Shown: one piece after another, positions 24,136 to 27,298 of the stretch
How positions within the stretch are numbered: position 1 is the stretch's first letter
Layout: each line of letters begins with the position of its first letter
Source of the DNA: JBHIAG01 sp046758465
GTDB taxonomy: Bacteria; Acidobacteriota; Terriglobia; Acidiferrales; 2-02-FULL-67-57
Reading direction: 5' to 3'
DNA: 27,298 nucleotides
Assembly: GCA_046758465.1 (NCBI GenBank)
Contig: JBHIAG010000017.1
Span: 1-27,298, forward strand
Program-made: the position numbers and the translations under genes
Notes under the pieces: model-generated
Databases searched by the model: none
Seen by the model: only the letters and a program-made list of their open reading frames with translations
Told to the model about the DNA's origin: nothing

Positions 24136-24236
24136 CACCACAGAGGCACAGAGAACACAGAGGGAAACAATGGCAGATCAAAAATCATGAGCAGCCTGAA
24201 CACCATATGCTCTGTGTACTCTGTGGCTCTGTGGTG
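24136..24236. repeat. Inverted pair of CACCACAGAG repeats (large palindromic element)
   Basis: The left arm 24136-24162 (CACCACAGAGGCACAGAG, then AACACAGAG) and the right arm 24210-24236 (its reverse complement at 25 of 27 positions) enclose a 47-nt centre. Transcribed, they could form a long hairpin between the two thiolase-like genes. The left arm is nearly identical to the copy at 20940. It resembles REP/BIME-type dispersed elements. Confidence 0.8.
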
Positions 24237-24296
24237 AATCATAACTGAGAGAGAAACCTGTAAAATTCTTGAGCGGAGAAGAGAGCGAAAAAGGCA

Positions 24297-25460
24297 GTGG
24301 GCTACCGCAAAGTTGCGATTGTCGGGGCAGGCATGACGAAGTTCATGCGGCGGGCACTGGAGACGCCGCGCGAGCTGGCCTGGCTGGCGTCGAAGGCAGC
24401 GCTTGACTCAGCCGAGATGGCGCTCGCGCAGATTGACTCGGTTGTGTTTGGCTCGGCACCCGATGCGTTCGACGGCCTGCAGATGAAGGGTGAATATATT
24501 GCCGACGGCTGCGGCGGTTGGGGCAAGCCCTATCTGCGCTGCTACGTGGGCGGTGGCACCGGAGTCTATGCAGTGGCCCAAGGCTGGCTGCACGTGGCCT
24601 CGGGCCTGTTCGACACCTGCCTGGTGGTGTGCGAAGAAAAGATGTCCACCTGCCAGCCGCACCCGCAAGCCGCTTTCCTGACGATTTTCGACAACATCAC
24701 TGAGCAGCCGCTCAAGCCGAATCTGCTCTGGATTTTTGCGCTTGAGCAGAACCGCTACATGCAGACACACGGCATCACGCAGGAGGAAATTGCGTTGGTG
24801 GCCGTCAAGAACAAGCGCAACGCGCTGGGGCATCCGGCCGCGCAACTAGGCGCCGAGCTGAGCGTCAAGGACGTGCTTGCCAGCGAAGTCATGGCCTGGC
24901 CGGTGCATCGGTTGATGGTGAGCCCGACGAGCGACGGCGCGGCGGCAGTGGTGCTGGCGGCTGAGGACGTGGCCAAGCGCGTCACGAACCAGCCGGTTTG
25001 GATTGAAGGCGTCGGTTGGTGCCTCGACACCGCCTACTGGACCAATCGCGACCTCTACTACCCGCGCTACCTCGAGCGGGCGGCGCGCATGGCCTATGAG
25101 ATGGCTGGCATCCGCGAGCCGCGGAAAGAAATCAACATCGTCGAACCGTATGACCCGTTTGCCTACAAAGAATTGCACCACTTGGAAGGGCTGCAACTTG
25201 CGCCGAAAGGGCAGGCGCCGAAACTGCTGGTGGATGGCGTGTTCAACCGCGACGGCGACCTGCCCTCCACACCCTCGGGCGGCCTGCTCGGTGTGGGCAA
25301 CCCGATTGCTGCGGCGGGCACGATGAAAGTTTGCGAACTGTTTTGGCAACTGCGCGGCGACGCGGGCGCGCGTCAGGTGCCCGGCAAACCGATGCGCGGC
25401 CTGGCGCAAGCGTGGGGCGATTTGATGCAGGTGGGAACGGTGGTGGTAGTGGGAGTCTAG
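24297..25460 (+). CDS. Second thiolase-like protein lacking the nucleophilic Cys
   Basis: A 387-residue SCP2-thiolase-type protein starting at GTG 24297. VAIVGAGMTKF opens the fold; VASGLFDTCLVVCEEKMST and PSGGLLGVGNPIAAAGTMKV correspond to the family's active-site regions. The nucleophile position is Gly86 in YVGGGTGVYA instead of Cys, and GHP is replaced by GNP (Asn335). The HDCF block reads PYDPFAYKELHHLE. It is thus degenerate at the same sites as its upstream paralogue, though more conserved overall. The stop TAG abuts the ATG of the first DUF35 gene with no gap, indicating translational coupling and a probable complex of thiolase and DUF35 protein. Confidence 0.87.
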   Translation: MGYRKVAIVGAGMTKFMRRALETPRELAWLASKAALDSAEMALAQIDSVVFGSAPDAFDGLQMKGEYIADGCGGWGKPYLRCYVGGGTGVYAVAQGWLHVASGLFDTCLVVCEEKMSTCQPHPQAAFLTIFDNITEQPLKPNLLWIFALEQNRYMQTHGITQEEIALVAVKNKRNALGHPAAQLGAELSVKDVLASEVMAWPVHRLMVSPTSDGAAAVVLAAEDVAKRVTNQPVWIEGVGWCLDTAYWTNRDLYYPRYLERAARMAYEMAGIREPRKEINIVEPYDPFAYKELHHLEGLQLAPKGQAPKLLVDGVFNRDGDLPSTPSGGLLGVGNPIAAAGTMKVCELFWQLRGDAGARQVPGKPMRGLAQAWGDLMQVGTVVVVGV

Positions 25461-26045
25461 ATGAAGAGCGAACCCAACCTCGTGCGTGGCACGCCGCTCA
25501 GCGGCGACGACATCCGGCGCGGCAAGACGTTTCTCGTCCGCTATACGCCGCGCCTGGAGTACGCCTGGGATTGCGGCGAGGCCATCGGGCGTTACCTCGA
25601 AGAGTTGAAGCAGGGACGACTCATCGCGCGCTCCTGTCATCGCTGCCGACGCGTGATGATTCCCCCGCGCATGTTTTGCGAACTCTGCTTCCGTCCGACT
25701 GACGACTGGGTGTACGTGAAGGACACCGGCAGGGTCAACACCTTCTCGCTCTGCTACGTCACCTGGGACGTGCGCAAACTGCGCCGGCCCGAAATTCCCG
25801 CCGTGATTGAAATCGACGCTGCCTCGCCGGGAATGGGCATCATGCATCTGCTGGGTGACGTCAACCCAAAAAACGTCCGCATCGGCCTGCGGGTGCGCGC
25901 CGTCTGGAAGCCACCCGCAAAACGCACCGGCAGCATCACCGACATCGCCTACTTTGCCCCTATCAAAACGTCGAAACGCCGCTACGCGCCGGTACGAAAC
26001 GGTACGCGTCGGAGCGCGACGCAACGGAACGGAAAAAAGCGATGA
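25461..26045 (+). CDS. DUF35 OB-fold, zinc-ribbon acyl-CoA-associated protein (first copy)
   Basis: A 194-residue DUF35 protein. A zinc ribbon is formed by CHRC-x10-CELC (Cys59, 62, 73, 76), followed by an OB-fold (GRVNTFSLCYVTWDV to LRVRAVWKP). In archaea DUF35 proteins bridge thiolase and HMG-CoA synthase and pass the acyl-CoA; in steroid-degrading bacteria they form aldolase complexes with thiolase-like partners. It has an extra N-terminal segment (about 1-50) and a strongly basic C-terminal tail (RRYAPVRNGTRRSATQRNGKKR in two parts) coded by a repetitive stretch with CGGTACG twice. The tail may be a recent extension. It starts directly after the thiolase-like stop and overlaps the next gene by ATGA. 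Confidence 0.9.
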   Translation: MKSEPNLVRGTPLSGDDIRRGKTFLVRYTPRLEYAWDCGEAIGRYLEELKQGRLIARSCHRCRRVMIPPRMFCELCFRPTDDWVYVKDTGRVNTFSLCYVTWDVRKLRRPEIPAVIEIDAASPGMGIMHLLGDVNPKNVRIGLRVRAVWKPPAKRTGSITDIAYFAPIKTSKRRYAPVRNGTRRSATQRNGKKR

Positions 26046-26500
26046 AGCCCGCCACCACCGCCAGTCTGCGGACCTGGCGCGGCACCATCCCCGTCAGCTC
26101 CCTCTACACCGCCGGCCGCGGCGGCACCATCTTCCTCCGCGCGCTCAAAGACCGCGGCCAACTCGTTGCCACGCGCTGCACTCCCTGCCAGCGCACCTAC
26201 CTCCCCGCCCAGCAGTTCTGCCCCCGCTGCTTTGCTGAGTTGACCCAGACGGTTACCGTCAAACCCGAAGGTGAAGTCGTCAGCTTCACTCGCGTCCACT
26301 ATGACCGCGACGCCCGCCGGCTCGCAAAACCCCTTACCGTCGCCGCCGTCCGCCTCGCCGCCGCCGACACCCTGCTCATCCATTACTGGCTCGGAAAAGA
26401 CGCGCCGCGCCTCGGCGCCCGCGCCCGCCTGCGCCTCAAGCCCAAAACCAAACGCGTCGGCTCCATTCTCGACATCGAAGGCTTTACGCCAATGGAGTGA
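26042..26500 (+). CDS. DUF35 OB-fold, zinc-ribbon acyl-CoA-associated protein (second copy)
   Basis: A 152-residue paralogue of the preceding gene, with the zinc ribbon CTPC-x10-CPRC (Cys46, 49, 60, 63) and an OB-fold (GEVVSFTRVHYDRDARRL, LLIHYWLGKD, RARLRLKPKTKRVGSI). The ATG overlaps the previous stop codon by 4 nt. Two thiolase-like and two DUF35 genes suggest two cognate pairs or one hetero-oligomer. It is the last gene of the cluster, followed by a hairpin-forming repeat. Confidence 0.88.
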   Translation: MKPATTASLRTWRGTIPVSSLYTAGRGGTIFLRALKDRGQLVATRCTPCQRTYLPAQQFCPRCFAELTQTVTVKPEGEVVSFTRVHYDRDARRLAKPLTVAAVRLAAADTLLIHYWLGKDAPRLGARARLRLKPKTKRVGSILDIEGFTPME

Positions 26501-26531
26501 ACCATGCCCGCTCCGCAACTTCAATCCGCTT

Positions 26532-26583
26532 CAGCCCAGCGGCCTGTCCTGAGCCTGTCGAAGGGCTCCCGCCGCTGGGCCTG
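26532..26583. repeat. Hairpin-forming REP-like element after the DUF35 gene
   Basis: CAGCCCAGCGGC (26532-26543) and GCCGCTGGGCCTG (26571-26583) form arms of 12 bp with one extra C. The 27-nt loop holds CTGTCCTGAGCCTGTCGAAG, a word family shared with the element at 19073. There is no downstream T-run, so it is not a classical terminator, but it could slow decay or stop ribosomes and polymerase. Confidence 0.65.
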
Positions 26584-26624
26584 ACCCCAAGCCCGCCTGC
26601 ACCTTCTGCCCACAGGAGATAGCA

Positions 26625-26648
26625 ATGCTTAGGCCAAAACCATGGTAA
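26625..26648 (+). other. Mini-ORF MLRPKPW with duplicated initiation region
   Basis: ATG CTT AGG CCA AAA CCA TGG TAA, preceded by AGGAG at a 6-nt spacing. The 14 bases ATGCTTAGGCCAAA recur exactly at 26748, the start of the next gene, also behind a good ribosome binding site. It is either a short leader peptide or a remnant of a tandem duplication. Confidence 0.45.
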
Positions 26649-26747
26649 CGGCGTGTCCTCATTGCGCACCGAGCCCCCAGCCTCCTGCCTGCGGGACAGC
26701 TTTCTGCATGACACGATTCGGACATTACGAGATCGAGGGAGGTAAGA

Positions 26748-27221
26748 ATGCTTAGGCCAAAGCAAACAACGGTGGTCATTCTCTGCGCAGGGCTATTGGT
26801 CATCGCGCCGCTGGTGCGGGCACAGCAAGCGGAGCCGTCCACGGCGGAGTCAAAGCAGGCCGAGCGGGAGGCGATGTACCGCCGCTACCTGGAGTTCCCC
26901 TCCCTGGTCAAAGGCGGCTCCCTCCAGCCCCACTGGCTGGCCGACGGCTCGAGCTTCTGGTACGCCGAGGGCGCCCCGGCCAACACCGTCATCTGGAAGG
27001 TTGACCCCCGCGCCAACACCAAGACGCCCCTGTTCGACACCGCGCGCTTGCGCCAGGCGCTCACTCCATTGCTGGGACAGGAGCCACCCTACCAGGGCCT
27101 GCCCTTCAGCGATTTCAGCTTTGTGGATGGCGAGAAGGCGGTCAAGTTCACCGTCGAAAACAAGGAGTTCATCCTCCAGCTCGAGACGCCGTGGAATCAA
27201 CACGCTCGGCTTGGCTCATGA
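26748..27221 (+). pseudogene. N-terminal part of an exported S9/DPP-IV-like peptidase, apparently truncated
   Basis: 157 residues with a signal peptide (VVILCAGLLVIAPLVRAQQA) and a region resembling the N-terminal end of secreted prolyl-oligopeptidase/DPP-IV-like proteins: REAMYRRYLEFPSLVKGG, PHWLADGSSFWYAEGAPANT, VIWKVDPRANTKTP and FVDGEKAVKFTVENKEFILQ. After LQLE the sequence no longer resembles the family and a stop follows at 27219-27221. The propeller and the catalytic alpha/beta-hydrolase domain are missing. The start is well supported by GAGGGAGG 5 nt upstream. Whether the rest lies beyond the window after a frameshift cannot be seen; the last 77 bases contain open frames I cannot identify. 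Confidence 0.6.
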
Positions 27222-27298
27222 AGATAGAAGAAAACTTGAAGCCAGCCACGCTCACTTCATGGGTCAGTACGAGCGCCCGACGGTTTATTCTCGGAGTG

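Noticed and set aside
24846..26024. Minus-strand open frame of 392 codons
   Set aside because: It is antisense to the second thiolase-like gene and the first DUF35 gene; composition is biased to Arg/His/Ala as in shadow frames.
1..27298. Changed genetic code in which TGA is a sense codon
   Set aside because: TGA ends truA, the outer-membrane protein, the M20 peptidase, the crotonase and the first DUF35 gene at natural family ends or in ATGA overlaps, so it works as a stop.
1..27298. CRISPR array, tRNA or rRNA gene
   Set aside because: No regularly spaced direct repeats, no cloverleaf-like GTTCRANNC plus CCA context, and no rRNA-like stretch was seen in any intergenic region.

Overview
This is a GC-rich bacterial window of about 27.3 kb, tightly packed with ordinary chromosomal genes. 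I see no phage, plasmid, CRISPR, tRNA or rRNA features. The hrcA-grpE-dnaJ-rsmE order, a two-subunit methylmalonyl-CoA mutase, thiolase/DUF35 pairs, a deiodinase-like selenoprotein and REP-like intergenic repeats would suit an Acidobacteriota-like lineage. That assignment is inference from gene content, not a database match.

Layout. (1) 1-1838: carA (partial) and signal peptidase lepB on the minus strand, divergent from a family-2 glycosyltransferase whose only well-placed start is a CTG. (2) 1845-6383, minus strand: an outer-membrane barrel-like protein, then rsmE, dnaJ, grpE and hrcA in reverse operon order. A good sigma70-type promoter lies before hrcA, but no CIRCE element is visible. rsmE carries an in-frame TGA. 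(3) 6497-9671, minus: an aldehyde dehydrogenase with an operator-like palindrome over its -10 box, and a DegP/HtrA protease. (4) 9741-16041, minus: a probable long operon transcribed truA, a small Cys/His-rich protein, a LeuA-like synthase, an exported M20 peptidase, an exported YtcJ-like amidohydrolase and an EamA transporter. The EamA gene has a second in-frame TGA. (5) 16306-19032, plus: a DEDDh exonuclease and a large TolC-family outer-membrane protein with a palindrome just before its ribosome binding site. (6) 19223-26500, plus: an acyl-CoA-type cluster containing mutase large and small subunits, a crotonase, a selenoprotein, two thiolase-like proteins and two DUF35 proteins. (7) 26501-27298: a repeat-rich spacer and a truncated gene resembling the N-terminus of an S9 peptidase.

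The most notable item is a deiodinase-like selenoprotein at 22126-22863. It would normally be annotated as two broken ORFs. Its TGA falls exactly at the redox position of a deiodinase-type GSxTU motif, and a perfect 6-bp hairpin with an AGGUA loop starts 14 nt downstream, as expected for a bacterial SECIS. Around it, the crotonase lacks both canonical catalytic glutamates. Both thiolase-like proteins lack the nucleophilic cysteine, and both have Asn where the GHP histidine normally sits. Together with their DUF35 partners and the mutase, they look like an acyl-CoA module with altered chemistry, for example retro-aldol cleavage, rather than a standard thiolase pathway. TGA is an ordinary stop elsewhere in the window (for example in truA and in ATGA overlaps), so the TGAs in rsmE and eamA are more likely nonsense mutations than a changed genetic code.
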